DNA from: Flavobacteriales bacterium UBA5081
GTDB lineage: Bacteria; Bacteroidota; Bacteroidia; Flavobacteriales_E; Vicingaceae
Assembly (NCBI GenBank): GCA_002415785.1
Contig: DIAJ01000045.1
Location: forward strand, 17,261-81,260
Reading direction: 5' to 3'
Length of the DNA: 64,000 bases
Shown: positions 1 to 8,788 of the stretch, in pieces
How the letters are laid out: the number at the start of each line of letters is the position of its first letter
Numbering within the stretch: the first letter of the stretch is position 1
The notes under the pieces: generated by a model
The model's database searches: none
What the model saw: only the letters and a program-made list of their open reading frames with translations
Told to the model about the DNA's origin: nothing
Program-made: the position numbers and the translations under genes

Positions 1-258
1 ACTGCTTTACAGAGTGAGGTTTCAATTAATAAAATTATCGACTTGTTTACTGAAGGTCCCGAAAGAATTCTAAAAATCGACAAGAATGAAATTAAAGTGG
101 GAGCTAAAGCCAACTTTACTTTATTTAACCCAGATGCCAACTTCACTTTTGAGAAGAAAAATGTACTTTCAAAGTCCTTAAACTCCCCGTTCTTTGGCAA
201 ACAGCTAAAGGGAGTTGTTTATGGTGTGGTGAACAACGGTAAATCAAATTTGAATTAA
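1..258 (+). CDS. pyrC: Dihydroorotase, C-terminal fragment (5' end outside window)
   Basis: The reading frame is open from base 1, so only the last 85 residues of a longer protein are present. The fragment contains a Glu-Gly-Pro-Glu-Arg-Ile-Leu segment, then an 'ANFTLFNPD' strand and a closing 'SPFFGKQLKGVVYGVVNNGK' segment, which is the usual ending of dihydroorotase and related amidohydrolases. Dihydroorotase closes the pyrimidine ring (carbamoyl-aspartate to dihydroorotate) in the cytoplasm. The metal-binding half is outside the window, so activity cannot be judged. It lies 13 bp upstream of a nitroreductase gene on the same strand and may be co-transcribed with it. Another cyclic amidohydrolase is possible but less likely. 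Confidence 0.78.
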   Translation, partial: TALQSEVSINKIIDLFTEGPERILKIDKNEIKVGAKANFTLFNPDANFTFEKKNVLSKSLNSPFFGKQLKGVVYGVVNNGKSNLN

Positions 259-271
259 TTAAGCATTAAAC

Positions 272-859
272 ATGAACATCGAAGAAGTAAGCCAACTGAT
301 AAAATCACGCCAATCTTTATATCCTCCGCAAATGCAAGCTGGGGCAAAAATTCCGGATGAAGATATTTGGAAACTGTTGGAAAATGCGAATTACGCTCCT
401 TCTCACAAAAGAACAGAACCATGGAGATACGTGGTTTTTAGCGGTGACGCACTAAAGGAGTTTTTTGATAAAATGGGTGAGATTTACAAAGAAATCACTC
501 CGCAGGAAGAGTTCGATGCTTCAAAAATTGATAAGTTCAGGGCTAAAGGAGAGACGCTATCTCACTTAATTGCAATTTGCATGAAGCGTGACCCACAAAA
601 AAGGGTTCCACGACAAGAAGAGGAATATGCTGTAGCATGCTCTGTTCAAAATATCCTGCTTAGCATGAAAGCTCTTAATATCATAGGGTATTGGGGAACC
701 GGAAAAATTGCATTTAGCAAACAAATGAAAGCTTACTTAAACCTTGCTGAAGAAGACCAGTGTATGGGTTTTCTTCAATTGGGAGTGCCCAAAGAGGGCC
801 TTCCAGATATTCCTAAAAAACAAATGAGTGGAATTGAAACAAAGGTTGAATGGAAGTGA
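272..859 (+). CDS. Nitroreductase family protein (FMN-dependent)
   Basis: This 195-residue protein has the nitroreductase fold signature: an N-terminal 'SRQSLYPPQM' phosphate-binding segment (about residues 13-22), then 'LLENANYAPSHKRTEPWRYVVF' (about 36-57, quoted in part) and a late 'GYWGTGKIAFSKQMKAYLNL' stretch. Members of the family are flavin enzymes that use NAD(P)H to reduce nitro groups, quinones or other acceptors. The short length and N-terminus resemble the single-domain YdjA-like branch. The substrate cannot be told from sequence. The gene follows the dihydroorotase fragment by 13 bp and ends before an AT-rich spacer with no gene. Confidence 0.85.
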   Translation: MNIEEVSQLIKSRQSLYPPQMQAGAKIPDEDIWKLLENANYAPSHKRTEPWRYVVFSGDALKEFFDKMGEIYKEITPQEEFDASKIDKFRAKGETLSHLIAICMKRDPQKRVPRQEEEYAVACSVQNILLSMKALNIIGYWGTGKIAFSKQMKAYLNLAEEDQCMGFLQLGVPKEGLPDIPKKQMSGIETKVEWK

Positions 860-971
860 TATTCAAATTTGCAAATGTCAAATTGCAAATTTTAAATGGA
901 TTAGATTTTTGGATTTTGAAACATTAAGAATTGAAGATGCATTAAGTGAGTATAATGTTTTCAGCAATTTC

Positions 972-1000
972 ATTAGACATTAAGCATTGGTAATTAGCAA
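972..1000 (+). repeat. Dispersed 29-nt AT-rich repeat, copy 1
   Basis: This stretch matches 24 of 29 bases of positions 50087-50115, both starting ATTAG and ending TTAGCAA. It lies in the 150-bp noncoding gap after the nitroreductase gene. The gap also holds an imperfect repeat built on CAAATTTG/CAAATTGC. The function is unknown; it could be debris of an old intergenic repeat family. Confidence 0.45.
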
Positions 1001-1009
1001 TTACCGGAC

Positions 1010-1753
1010 TTAACTAATCAAATTCTCCAAAAAGCTTCCAACAAAATAAGAAAGTACAGCTGCGGCTGAACCGAGAAAGAGTGTTTCTAAAATACTGCGC
1101 ATGCGAGAGGTTTCTGCCACATAAGATTTTAGCCAACCGATGCTAATAAATGCCAGTGAAGTGAGCAAAATGCTGATCCCAAATAAGTTTCTAGAGCCTT
1201 CATCGCTGTTGTAATCCCATATATATGCAATAAGCGGAATTAAACCAACCGTAATAAATGAAACAAAAGTCATCGCTCCCATTGCAAAAGGCGATTTATC
1301 GGCCTTGGTCATGTTTAACTCCTCTTTCATCATTACATCCACCCAACGGTCTTTGTCGGCTGTAATTACATCAACTACTTGCTCTAACAATTCTCCTTCA
1401 AAACCTTTAGCTTGATAAATTTCTCGAATTTCTTCTTTTTCTTTTTCCGGTAAATGGTCAACTTCCCAATACTCTATGCGCTCGTGTTTCTCGTAGTTTT
1501 CTTTTTCCGATTTATTAGATAGATAGCTACCTACAGACATTGCAAATCCATCGGCAATTAAATTGGCAAAGCCTAAAATAATAATCACTGAAGAGTCTAA
1601 ATTTGCTCCTGCAGAACCGGCAACTACGGCAAAAGTGGTAACACTGCCATCAATTCCGCCATAGACAAACTCACCAATGTACTCTTGCCACTTTGCCATC
1701 CAACCTTTTTGATTGTGCAAGCTTCCTTCATGATGTTTGATTTGCCTGTTCAT
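1010..1753 (-). CDS. VIT1/CCC1-family transporter (iron/manganese type)
   Basis: This 247-residue membrane protein belongs to the VIT1/CCC1 family, known for Fe2+/Mn2+ transport. The family hallmark 'YGGIDGSVTTFAVVAGSAGA' is at residues 31-50. A second segment with conserved Ala-Asp-Gly-Phe-Ala-Met-Ser lies at about 56-78. A charged, Glu-rich cytosolic stretch follows (about 80-150), as in metal-binding members. Three more hydrophobic segments lie at about 157-178, 191-208 and 224-243. It starts 3 bp after the stop of the DUF7935-like gene, so the two form a minus-strand operon. The exact metal is not determined by the sequence. Confidence 0.85.
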   Translation of the reverse strand: MNRQIKHHEGSLHNQKGWMAKWQEYIGEFVYGGIDGSVTTFAVVAGSAGANLDSSVIIILGFANLIADGFAMSVGSYLSNKSEKENYEKHERIEYWEVDHLPEKEKEEIREIYQAKGFEGELLEQVVDVITADKDRWVDVMMKEELNMTKADKSPFAMGAMTFVSFITVGLIPLIAYIWDYNSDEGSRNLFGISILLTSLAFISIGWLKSYVAETSRMRSILETLFLGSAAAVLSYFVGSFLENLIS

Positions 1754-1756
1754 AAA

Positions 1757-2296
1757 CTAAAATAAGTAGCTAATTTCTCTTTTTATAGCTTCTATTGCAA
1801 CTTCTGTTGGGGTTTTTTCAGACTTTCCAACTACCTCTAGAATAAAGCGACTTAAATCCATTCCACTAGCCTCATCTCCTAATTGATCGGCACAACTATT
1901 AATTACTTTAATGTTTTCTTCCTTGGCTGTTTTAACCATTTTCCAGGTTTTTGTTGAAAAGTAAAGTTGCTGAGCCATATTGTGTTCATATTCACTCCGA
2001 ATGCCCGACAACATTTGACGCTGTAGATCTCTAGAAGACATATTGTTTTTATGCATACGCATAACCATATTGCTCAGATTTATGCGCTCTAAATATAAAA
2101 TAATACGCTCATAAGCTTGTAAGCGAATCGGAAGTACTTGTTTTCTATCGTCGGTTCGCATGCGCAAACTCATTTTACGCTGCTCATTGTCGAAAAAGTT
2201 ATTCATTATAAAATACACTCCTACAAAAACGATCGCCGATGGCAAGACATATTTAAGTATTTCAAAAACTACTTCCATAAATTTATTTTTAGACAA
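1757..2296 (-). CDS. DUF7935-like membrane-anchored protein
   Basis: This 179-residue protein has one N-terminal membrane segment (about residues 11-31), then a basic stretch and the pattern 'LPIRLQAYERIILYLERI' (about 55-72). I associate that pattern with a Bacteroidota family labelled DUF7935. The rest is predicted helical with no catalytic motif that I recognise. It is the first gene of a two-gene minus-strand unit with the VIT1-type transporter (3-bp gap). Function unknown; the family assignment is from memory of the conserved segment. Confidence 0.7.
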   Translation of the reverse strand: MSKNKFMEVVFEILKYVLPSAIVFVGVYFIMNNFFDNEQRKMSLRMRTDDRKQVLPIRLQAYERIILYLERINLSNMVMRMHKNNMSSRDLQRQMLSGIRSEYEHNMAQQLYFSTKTWKMVKTAKEENIKVINSCADQLGDEASGMDLSRFILEVVGKSEKTPTEVAIEAIKREISYLF

Positions 2297-2381
2297 AAGT
2301 AGGGCTTCTTTTCAAAAATAAGGACAGGAACATCCAACTTTGATAAGCAAAAAGCAGGCGGTAAACTAGAGGCAATTTTAT

Positions 2382-2389
2382 TAGCTTTG
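2382..2389 (+). promoter_or_regulatory. Putative -7 promoter box (TAGCTTTG) of aminotransferase gene
   Basis: TAGCTTTG fits the Bacteroidota -7 consensus TAnnTTTG and lies 25 bp before the ATG at 2415. No clear -33 TTG was found at the usual distance, so this is a weak call. Confidence 0.4.
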
Positions 2390-2414
2390 TGATTCACTTA
2401 TTTAAAAATTAAAC

Positions 2415-3611
2415 ATGGAAGAAGTTTCCAAGAGAATTCAAAATTTATCTGAGTCGCAAACAATTGCTATGGCTCAGCGAAGCAGAGAGTTAAAAGCAGA
2501 AGGAAAAGACATCATTAGCTTGAGTTTAGGAGAACCGGATTTTAATACACCCGACTTTATAAAGGAAGCTGCTAAAAAAGCCATTGACGAAAACTATACA
2601 AAATATACACCTGTTCCGGGTTATTTGGAATTGAGAGAAGCCATTTCCAAAAAATTCAAAAGAGACAATGGCTTAGATTACAAAACAGACCAAATTGTTG
2701 TATCAACCGGTGCTAAGCAATCTTTAGCCAATGTGGTATTGAGCTTAGTAAACCCAGGCGACGAAGTAATTATTCCCTCTCCTTATTGGGTGAGTTATTT
2801 GGAATTGGTTAAGTTAGCTGAAGGGATTCCGGTGATTGTAGAATCCGGCATTGAACAAGACTTTAAAATTAATGCTGAACAACTGAAAAGAGCCATTACG
2901 CCAAGAACAAAGTTGATGATTTTCAGCAGCCCTTGTAATCCTTCGGGTTCTATTTTCAGCAAAGCAGAATTGAAAGAGTTGGCGAATGTAATTGCTGCAA
3001 AAGAAGACTTTTATGTGATTTCTGATGAAATTTATGAGCACATCAACTTTGTTGGAAAACACGAAAGTATCGCTCAGTTTGATAATATCTACAATCAAGT
3101 AATAACAGTGAATGGTGTATCAAAAGGCTTTTCAATGACCGGCTGGCGATTAGGCTACATTGGCGCACCAAAATGGATTGCCGACGCTTGCTCTAAAATA
3201 CAAGGTCAGTTTACCAGTGGAACAAACAGCATTACACAGAGAGCGGTAATTACTGCCTTGGAGGCTGACCCTTCTGTTACCAATGAAATGAATAAAGCTT
3301 TTAAAGAACGAAGAGATTTAGTATTGAAAATGCTAAATGAAATTCCCGGAATTGAAACCAATGAACCGGAAGGAGCATTCTACGTTTTTCCGAATATCAG
3401 CAGCTATTTTGGCAAACAAACAACAAGCGGTGGGACAATAAAAGATGCAACTGATTTTTCAATGTATTTGCTCAACGAAGCTCAAGTAGCAGTTGTAACC
3501 GGCGAGGCATTTGGCAATCCAAATTGCATTCGCTTATCTTATGCAACATCTAACGACCAACTGATTAAAGCCATTAACCGCATAGCCGATGCTTTGCAAC
3601 AATTAAAGTAA
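2415..3611 (+). CDS. aspC: Aspartate aminotransferase-type PLP enzyme (class I/II)
   Basis: This 398-residue fold-type I aminotransferase transfers the amino group between aspartate (or a related amino acid) and 2-oxoglutarate. Visible landmarks are the N-terminal 'ISLSLGEPDFNTPDF', the Asn of 'SSPCNPSG' (N175), Asp204 and Tyr207 in 'SDEIYEH', the Schiff-base lysine K237 in 'GVSKGFSMTGWRLGY', and the substrate-carboxylate arginine in 'CIRLSYATS' near residue 374. Length is normal for the family. It is followed after 3 bp by the heptose kinase gene. The Ib-type architecture also allows aromatic or prephenate amino-group transfer. Confidence 0.9.
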   Translation: MEEVSKRIQNLSESQTIAMAQRSRELKAEGKDIISLSLGEPDFNTPDFIKEAAKKAIDENYTKYTPVPGYLELREAISKKFKRDNGLDYKTDQIVVSTGAKQSLANVVLSLVNPGDEVIIPSPYWVSYLELVKLAEGIPVIVESGIEQDFKINAEQLKRAITPRTKLMIFSSPCNPSGSIFSKAELKELANVIAAKEDFYVISDEIYEHINFVGKHESIAQFDNIYNQVITVNGVSKGFSMTGWRLGYIGAPKWIADACSKIQGQFTSGTNSITQRAVITALEADPSVTNEMNKAFKERRDLVLKMLNEIPGIETNEPEGAFYVFPNISSYFGKQTTSGGTIKDATDFSMYLLNEAQVAVVTGEAFGNPNCIRLSYATSNDQLIKAINRIADALQQLK

Positions 3612-3614
3612 CCC

Positions 3615-4613
3615 ATGAAGCTGAGCTTAAACGAACTAAATCAACTTTTTGAGGATTTCCAAAAACTCAACATACTCATTATTGGAGATGTAATGGTGGA
3701 TGCCTATTATTGGGGAAAAGTTGACCGCATTTCTCCTGAAGCTCCCGTTCCGATCGTTAGTGTAAACAAAAAAGAATCTCGAATGGGCGGTGCAGCTAAT
3801 GTAGCACTCAATATTCAAGCTATGGGAGCTACGCCAATTTTGTGCGCTGTAATTGGCGAAGATGAGGAAGGTGATGAATTTGTTGATTTATTACAGAAAA
3901 ACGGGCAAAGCGATCATGGCATTATTCGCTCTGCTGAAAGAAAAACAACCAAAAAAACGAGAATAATCGGCAATAATCACCAAATGTTGCGGGTAGATGC
4001 CGAGGATGTTCATCCGCTTAGCAAAGTAGAAGTCAGTACTTTTTACAATCAGATTGAGAAAGTCATCAAAGAGCAATCGATTGACGCCATAATTTTTGAA
4101 GATTACGACAAAGGAGTAATTGTTCCTACTCTTATCGACAAAGTAGTTGACTTGGCTGAAAAAATGAATATTCCAACTGCTGTTGACCCTAAAAAAAGAA
4201 ACTTTACTGCTTATAAAAAAGTCAGCCTGTTTAAACCCAATTTAAAAGAATTGAAAGAAGGTTTAAAGATTGATTTCAAAATGGATCAATTAGACGGGCT
4301 TGAAGCAGCTATTGAAAAATTAGAGTCCATTTTGCAAAATAAAAAAACATTGGTTACCCTTTCTGAGCATGGTGTTTATATTCACAGTAAAAGTGAAAAG
4401 CACCACATTCCTGCGCACCACAGAGACATTACAGATGTTTCCGGTGCCGGCGATACGGTAATTAGCGTGGCTACTTTGTGTTTAGCAATGAATCAAGAGG
4501 CAAAAGTAATTGCCGAACTTTCCAACCTTGCGGGTGGTTTAGTTTGTGAAAATGTAGGCGTGGTTCCTATTGATAAATCTCGATTATTAATGGAAGCGCA
4601 AAAATTGATTTAA
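3615..4613 (+). CDS. rfaE1: D-glycero-beta-D-manno-heptose-7-phosphate kinase (PfkB family)
   Basis: This 332-residue PfkB/ribokinase-family protein corresponds to the kinase half of E. coli HldE and has no adenylyltransferase domain. The N-terminus 'IIGDVMVDAYYWGKVDRISPEAP' (quoted in outline) and 'GGAANVALNIQAMGA' are typical of the heptose-phosphate branch. The catalytic anion-hole motif 'DVSGAGDTV' lies near residues 272-280. In the known pathway it phosphorylates heptose-7-phosphate at C1 for ADP-heptose and LPS core synthesis. A separate adenylyltransferase gene should exist elsewhere. It sits in a tight same-strand run (3-bp and 4-bp gaps), and the window also has a GT9 gene that could use ADP-heptose. 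Confidence 0.85.
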   Translation: MKLSLNELNQLFEDFQKLNILIIGDVMVDAYYWGKVDRISPEAPVPIVSVNKKESRMGGAANVALNIQAMGATPILCAVIGEDEEGDEFVDLLQKNGQSDHGIIRSAERKTTKKTRIIGNNHQMLRVDAEDVHPLSKVEVSTFYNQIEKVIKEQSIDAIIFEDYDKGVIVPTLIDKVVDLAEKMNIPTAVDPKKRNFTAYKKVSLFKPNLKELKEGLKIDFKMDQLDGLEAAIEKLESILQNKKTLVTLSEHGVYIHSKSEKHHIPAHHRDITDVSGAGDTVISVATLCLAMNQEAKVIAELSNLAGGLVCENVGVVPIDKSRLLMEAQKLI

Positions 4614-4617
4614 TCGA

Positions 4618-5235
4618 ATGATTGTACTTTCATCAGCATATCTAGCGCCAATTGTACATTATGCATTGATTGCTCAGCATAAGCATTACGCCATTGACGT
4701 ACACGAAAATTTCGTAAAACAAACTTATAGAAGTCGCGCTGAAATATATGGAGCCAATGGGAAACTAAAGTTGATTGTACCACTTAATAAGCGAAAAAAC
4801 CGAACTCCAATGAAGGAGATAACGGTCAATTATGATGAAAATTGGCAGCGACTACATTGGAAGTCATTCGAATCAGCCTATCGCCTTTCACCCTACTTCG
4901 AGTTTTATGAAGAAGATTTTCGGCCTTTCTATGAAGAAAAGAAGCACGATAAATTAGTCGACTTAAATAGTGCTTTTGAAGAAATAGTTTTATCACTACT
5001 TCAGTTAGACTATAAAGTTGAAACAACGCAAAGTTATCAAGAACAAAATCCTGATTATAGAAGTTTAATTCATCCAAAAGCTACTTATTCGTCCATACAT
5101 TTTCCTAAATACATTCAAGTATTTAGTGAGAAATTTGGATTTATACCTAATTTGAGCATTCTCGATTTGCTTTTTAATTTAGGACCTGCAAGTACAGCTT
5201 ATTTAAAAGAGTTAAAATTAGTTTTTAAAAAATAG
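4618..5235 (+). CDS. WbqC family protein
   Basis: This 205-residue protein matches the WbqC-like family: an N-terminal 'LSSAYLAPIVHYALIAQHK' segment, then 'VKQTYRSRAEIYGANGKLKL' and 'WQRLHWKSFESAYRLSPYFEFYE' (both quoted in outline). Family members occur in O-antigen and surface-glycan loci, where an amino-acid transfer role on amino-sugars has been suggested. The biochemical role here is not established. The gene is 4 bp after the heptose kinase and 5 bp before the carboxylase gene. Confidence 0.8.
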   Translation: MIVLSSAYLAPIVHYALIAQHKHYAIDVHENFVKQTYRSRAEIYGANGKLKLIVPLNKRKNRTPMKEITVNYDENWQRLHWKSFESAYRLSPYFEFYEEDFRPFYEEKKHDKLVDLNSAFEEIVLSLLQLDYKVETTQSYQEQNPDYRSLIHPKATYSSIHFPKYIQVFSEKFGFIPNLSILDLLFNLGPASTAYLKELKLVFKK

Positions 5236-5240
5236 ATACA

Positions 5241-6881
5241 ATGGCAAAGAAAATAGATTTAGAAGAAAGCAAAAATGATGACAACATCCGATTGATGATT
5301 TCTGAGTTGAAAAGAAAGCAGGAGGCCATTGAGCTTGGTGGTGGAAAGTCGAAAATTGAAAAACAACATAAAAAGGGAAAACTAACAGCACGTGAGCGAA
5401 TTGACTTTTTATTAGATGACAAAAGCAACAGTTTTGAAATTGGTTCTTTTGTGGGCGAAGGGATGTACGAAGAGTATGGCGGTTGTCCGAGTGGTGGTGT
5501 AGTTGTTAAAGTTGGCTACGTTTCAGGTGTTTTGAGTATTGTAGTTGCTAATGATGCTACTGTAAAAGCCGGTGCGTGGTTTCCAATTACAGCAAAGAAA
5601 AATTTACGTGCTCAAGAAATATCTATTGAGAATAGACTGCCGATTATTTATTTAGTTGATAGTGCCGGCGTCTTTTTGCCTATGCAAGATGAAATCTTTC
5701 CTGATAAGGAGCACTTCGGACGTATATTCCGAAATAATGCAGTAATGTCCTCCATGGGAATTACTCAAATTGCCGCTGTAATGGGTAGTTGTGTTGCCGG
5801 TGGTGCTTACTTGCCCATTATGAGTGACGAAGCGCTGATTGTTGACAAAACCGGTTCCATCTTTTTAGCCGGATCTTATTTAGTGAAAGCCGCTATTGGA
5901 GAAAACATCGACAATGAAACGCTTGGCGGAGCAACAACGCATTGTGAAATTTCAGGAGTAACCGACTACAAAAGCAAAGACGACAAGGATTGCCTTAGTA
6001 CCATTAAAAACATTATGGACAAATTAGGTGAGCAAAATAAAGCCGGATTTAATCGTAAAAAAGCGGTAAAACCAAACACTGAGCCCAAAGCACTTTACAG
6101 CAAAATACCCTACGACCGTTCTAAGCAGTACGATGTAAAAGAGATTATTAAATGCTTAGTAGACAATAGTGAGTTTGACGAATACAAAGCAGAGTACGGC
6201 AAAACCATTGTTTGTGCTTATGCCCGAATCGACGGATGGTCGGTGGGCATAGTGGCCAATCAACGGAAGTTGGTAAAAACAAAAAAAGGAGAAACCCAAT
6301 TTGGCGGAGTAATTTATTCTGATTCTGCGGATAAAGCTGCTCGTTTTATCATGAACTGCAATCAAAAGAAAATTCCTTTGGTGTTTTTACAAGATGTAAC
6401 CGGATTTATGGTTGGATCTAAATCAGAGCATGGCGGAATTATCAAAGACGGTGCAAAAATGGTAAATGCCATGGCAAATTCAGTTGTTCCTAAGTTTACC
6501 ATTGTTATGGGCAACAGTTACGGAGCCGGGAACTACGCCATGTGTGGAAAAGCTTACGATCCTCGATTAATTGCCGCATGGCCAACCGCCAACATTGCCG
6601 TAATGGGCGGTTCTCAAGCAGCCAACACTTTACTATCGATTAAGATGACAACCTTAAAAGCTAAAGGCGAAGAAATTACAGATAAAGACAAAGAGGCGCA
6701 TTTAAAGGAAATTACTGAGCGTTACGAAAAGCAAACCTCGCCTTACTACGCAGCGGCTCGCTTGTGGGTAGATAATGTCATTGATCCATTAGACACTAGA
6801 AAATGGGTTTCTATGGGCATAGAAGCTGCCAATAATGCCCCCATTGAAAAAGCATACAATGTAGGCGTATTGCAAACCTAA
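5241..6881 (+). CDS. Acyl-CoA carboxylase beta subunit (carboxyltransferase)
   Basis: This 546-residue carboxyltransferase has two crotonase-like halves. The N-terminal half carries the 'GKLTARERIDFLLDD' entry helix, 'GGCPSGGVVVKVGYVSGV' and the oxyanion segment 'GSCVAGGAYLPIMSDEALIV'. The C-terminal half carries 'VFLQDVTGFMVGSKSE' and 'MGNSYGAGNYAMCGKAYDPR', then 'WPTANIAVMGGSQAANTLL'. These motifs are closest to the methylcrotonyl-CoA/propionyl-CoA carboxylase beta type. It needs a biotin-carboxylase/BCCP alpha subunit, and none is in the window. The substrate (methylcrotonyl-, propionyl- or another acyl-CoA) remains open. Confidence 0.9.
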   Translation: MAKKIDLEESKNDDNIRLMISELKRKQEAIELGGGKSKIEKQHKKGKLTARERIDFLLDDKSNSFEIGSFVGEGMYEEYGGCPSGGVVVKVGYVSGVLSIVVANDATVKAGAWFPITAKKNLRAQEISIENRLPIIYLVDSAGVFLPMQDEIFPDKEHFGRIFRNNAVMSSMGITQIAAVMGSCVAGGAYLPIMSDEALIVDKTGSIFLAGSYLVKAAIGENIDNETLGGATTHCEISGVTDYKSKDDKDCLSTIKNIMDKLGEQNKAGFNRKKAVKPNTEPKALYSKIPYDRSKQYDVKEIIKCLVDNSEFDEYKAEYGKTIVCAYARIDGWSVGIVANQRKLVKTKKGETQFGGVIYSDSADKAARFIMNCNQKKIPLVFLQDVTGFMVGSKSEHGGIIKDGAKMVNAMANSVVPKFTIVMGNSYGAGNYAMCGKAYDPRLIAAWPTANIAVMGGSQAANTLLSIKMTTLKAKGEEITDKDKEAHLKEITERYEKQTSPYYAAARLWVDNVIDPLDTRKWVSMGIEAANNAPIEKAYNVGVLQT

Positions 6882-6893
6882 AAATTTGCTTCG

Positions 6894-7616
6894 ATGACTT
6901 ACCTCATCCTTTTTCTCATTGGCATTTTAGCTTATGTGGTGAGTACGCTTTCCGGTGGTGGCGGTGCGCTCATTATGGTTCCGGTGGTGGGTTTTTACCT
7001 CTCCCCTTCGGTGGTGGCTCCGGTGGTTAACTTGGGCAATATGATCGGTCGGCCCGCACGGCTGATTTTGTTTTGGAAAGACATTGACTGGAAAATCGTC
7101 GCTTATTACGTTCCATCGGCTATTGTCGGAGCTTTAGTGGGCGGTTACATTTTTGTGCAGCTCAAAGCCGATTGGTTGCAAGTGATCTTGGGACTTTTCC
7201 TCATTAGCACCGTTTTTCAGTATCGCTTTGGCAAGAAAAAGCGCTCCTTTCCTATGAAGTTGGCTTACTTTATTCCTTTGGGATTTTTAGTGACATTGGT
7301 TTCCACGCTGTTTGGAGCAACCGGACCAATTCTTAATCCATTTTATTTGAACTACGGTTTGATGAAAGAAAAGATGATCGCCACCAAAACGGCCAATTCC
7401 TTTATTGCCGGCATTGCACAACTGAGTTCCTATACTTTTTTAGGTGCACTTCACGGCGACTTATGGTGGTACGGACTCATCATTGGTCTGGGTGCAACTG
7501 TGGGCAACATTTTTGGCAAGCGAATTCTCAGTCGACTGAGCGATGCTTCCTTTCGCAAAATTGTGATTGCTTTGATGGTGATTAGTGGAGTGTTGATGGT
7601 TTGGAAAGGGGTTTGA
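6894..7616 (+). CDS. TauE/SafE-type membrane permease
   Basis: This 240-residue, highly hydrophobic protein has about seven to eight membrane segments. It shows the TauE/SafE repeat pattern: 'LSGGGGALIMVPVVGFYLSP' early and 'TLFGATGPILNPFYLNYGL' in the second half. The family exports or imports small anions such as sulfite, sulfoacetate or taurine-derived compounds. The substrate cannot be assigned. It follows the carboxylase gene by 12 bp. Its GC content looks somewhat higher than that of its neighbours, which may be no more than codon bias in a membrane protein. Confidence 0.85.
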   Translation: MTYLILFLIGILAYVVSTLSGGGGALIMVPVVGFYLSPSVVAPVVNLGNMIGRPARLILFWKDIDWKIVAYYVPSAIVGALVGGYIFVQLKADWLQVILGLFLISTVFQYRFGKKKRSFPMKLAYFIPLGFLVTLVSTLFGATGPILNPFYLNYGLMKEKMIATKTANSFIAGIAQLSSYTFLGALHGDLWWYGLIIGLGATVGNIFGKRILSRLSDASFRKIVIALMVISGVLMVWKGV

Positions 7617-7665
7617 TGAATGCTTTTATGCAAGCATTAAGAGTTTTCAATAAGCTGAAGAATAT

Positions 7666-8175
7666 TCAATACTCCCAACTTTTATAAGTTTCCTCCTTAT
7701 CTTTCATGTCCTCATAGAGCCAAACCATGCGGTCTAAAAACCAACTTTTGCCTAAATATGCCAAGGAAACTCCTAAAATTGCGCCCCAAATCGAATAGTA
7801 AACGGTAGCCCAAATAGCTAATAACATACCCACTGATGAAATGGAATTCAGGATTTTATGAATGGGTTTTTGATGGATTTCGGGAATGGGTATTTGATCT
7901 CGGTTCAGATACACCCTTTCTCCCAAAACCGATTTTGAAGCCCAATTTTTAGTTGATTTTGGTTTGGAGAAAAGGATCGGATTAAAGAACATCCACAAAA
8001 TCGATAGTGTAGCGGGAATTAAACACCACCATCCAATCCACATCCTACTCCAAAAGGCAAAGATGATTATGGGTAAAACGCTGTATCGCGTCCACACACT
8101 CCAAGGATTGGCATGTTTCATCCAATTCTCATCGTTCAGCTTAAATACTTTTGAGATTTTTCGTTCTAAAGTCAT
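7666..8175 (-). CDS. DUF6653 family membrane protein
   Basis: This 169-residue protein begins with a cytosolic helix, followed by 'NDENWMKHANPWSVWTRY', which I recognise as the conserved start of the DUF6653 family. Two hydrophobic hairpins follow at about residues 33-70 and 112-148. The protein ends in a charged tail. Function unknown. It converges with the TauE-type gene across 49 bp and lies 25 bp downstream of the SRPBCC gene on the same strand, so the two may be co-transcribed. Confidence 0.7.
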   Translation of the reverse strand: MTLERKISKVFKLNDENWMKHANPWSVWTRYSVLPIIIFAFWSRMWIGWWCLIPATLSILWMFFNPILFSKPKSTKNWASKSVLGERVYLNRDQIPIPEIHQKPIHKILNSISSVGMLLAIWATVYYSIWGAILGVSLAYLGKSWFLDRMVWLYEDMKDKEETYKSWEY

Positions 8176-8200
8176 TTTTTAATACTTGTATTCTGAATCA

Positions 8201-8632
8201 TCATCCCTCCACCAACTCTTTTATTTGCTTAAGTATAGCTGAAAGCTCATTTTCAGTATGCTTTTGAGCAGCCTCATTGGCAAAACCTTTTTGATGCCAT
8301 GTCAATTTTACTTTTTGTTCATTTAGTTTTTCAAGGGTGTAGGTCACCATTGAATAATTCTCCGCTTCATCAGCTATTCCACTAAAAGAGCTCCAATAGT
8401 TGTACTTAAGTAGTTCGTTCGGTTTTACTTCAATCACATTCCCCTTGTCTTTGTATTGATGTCCGTCGTATTCGCCTTGGAAAACAACCTTACTCCCTAC
8501 TTTCCAATCTGTAATTACTTCCGTGCCAAAAAGGTATTTTTTGATTATATCAGGATTCACTAAAGAATCCCAAACTTGATCTGCTGAAGTATTTATGATA
8601 ACACTTTCTTTTGCGATTAAATCTTTGTTCAT
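8201..8632 (-). CDS. SRPBCC/AHSA1-type domain protein
   Basis: This protein of about 143 residues is a START/AHSA1-like hydrophobic-cavity fold. It shows 'IINTSADQVWDSLVNPDIIK' near the start, 'GSKVVFQGEYDGHQYKDKG' in the middle and a C-terminal amphipathic helix. I chose the ATG at 8632 ('MNKDLIAKES'), because the in-frame extension to 8674 encodes a short hydrophobic leader that does not belong to the family. Related proteins bind small hydrophobic ligands or act as Hsp90 co-chaperones. No specific ligand can be inferred. Confidence 0.8.
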   Translation of the reverse strand: MNKDLIAKESVIINTSADQVWDSLVNPDIIKKYLFGTEVITDWKVGSKVVFQGEYDGHQYKDKGNVIEVKPNELLKYNYWSSFSGIADEAENYSMVTYTLEKLNEQKVKLTWHQKGFANEAAQKHTENELSAILKQIKELVEG

Positions 8633-8672
8633 GGTTGTGAGCTTAAATAAAGTAAATGTATTGATTAAAAAC

Positions 8673-8704
8673 AAAAAAAGCCAACCATTATCTAACAGTT
8701 GACT
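8673..8704 (-). terminator. Intrinsic terminator downstream of tRNA-Met
   Basis: Read on the minus strand, a 7-bp stem (AGTCAAC/GTTGGCT, one G-T pair) with a 12-nt loop is followed by seven T residues. It lies 10 bp after the tRNA 3' end, as expected for a terminator of the tRNA transcript. Confidence 0.6.
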
Positions 8705-8714
8705 TTAGTTTTTG

Positions 8715-8788
8715 TAGCGAGAGGGGGACTTGAACCCCCGACCTCCGGGTTATGAATCCGACGCTCTAACCAGCTGAGCTACCTCGCC
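8715..8788 (-). tRNA. tRNA-Met (anticodon CAT)
   Basis: The 74-nt minus-strand sequence folds as a cloverleaf. The acceptor stem is GGCGAGG with TCTCGCT (two G-T pairs), the D-arm is GCTC...GAGC, and the T-arm is GGGGG TTCAAGT CCCCC. The anticodon loop TTCATAA gives anticodon CAT. The anticodon stem has one A-C mismatch next to the loop. The 3' CCA is not encoded. The wobble G1-U72 and general form suit an elongator Met tRNA. An Ile2 tRNA (lysidine-modified CAT) cannot be fully excluded. Confidence 0.92.
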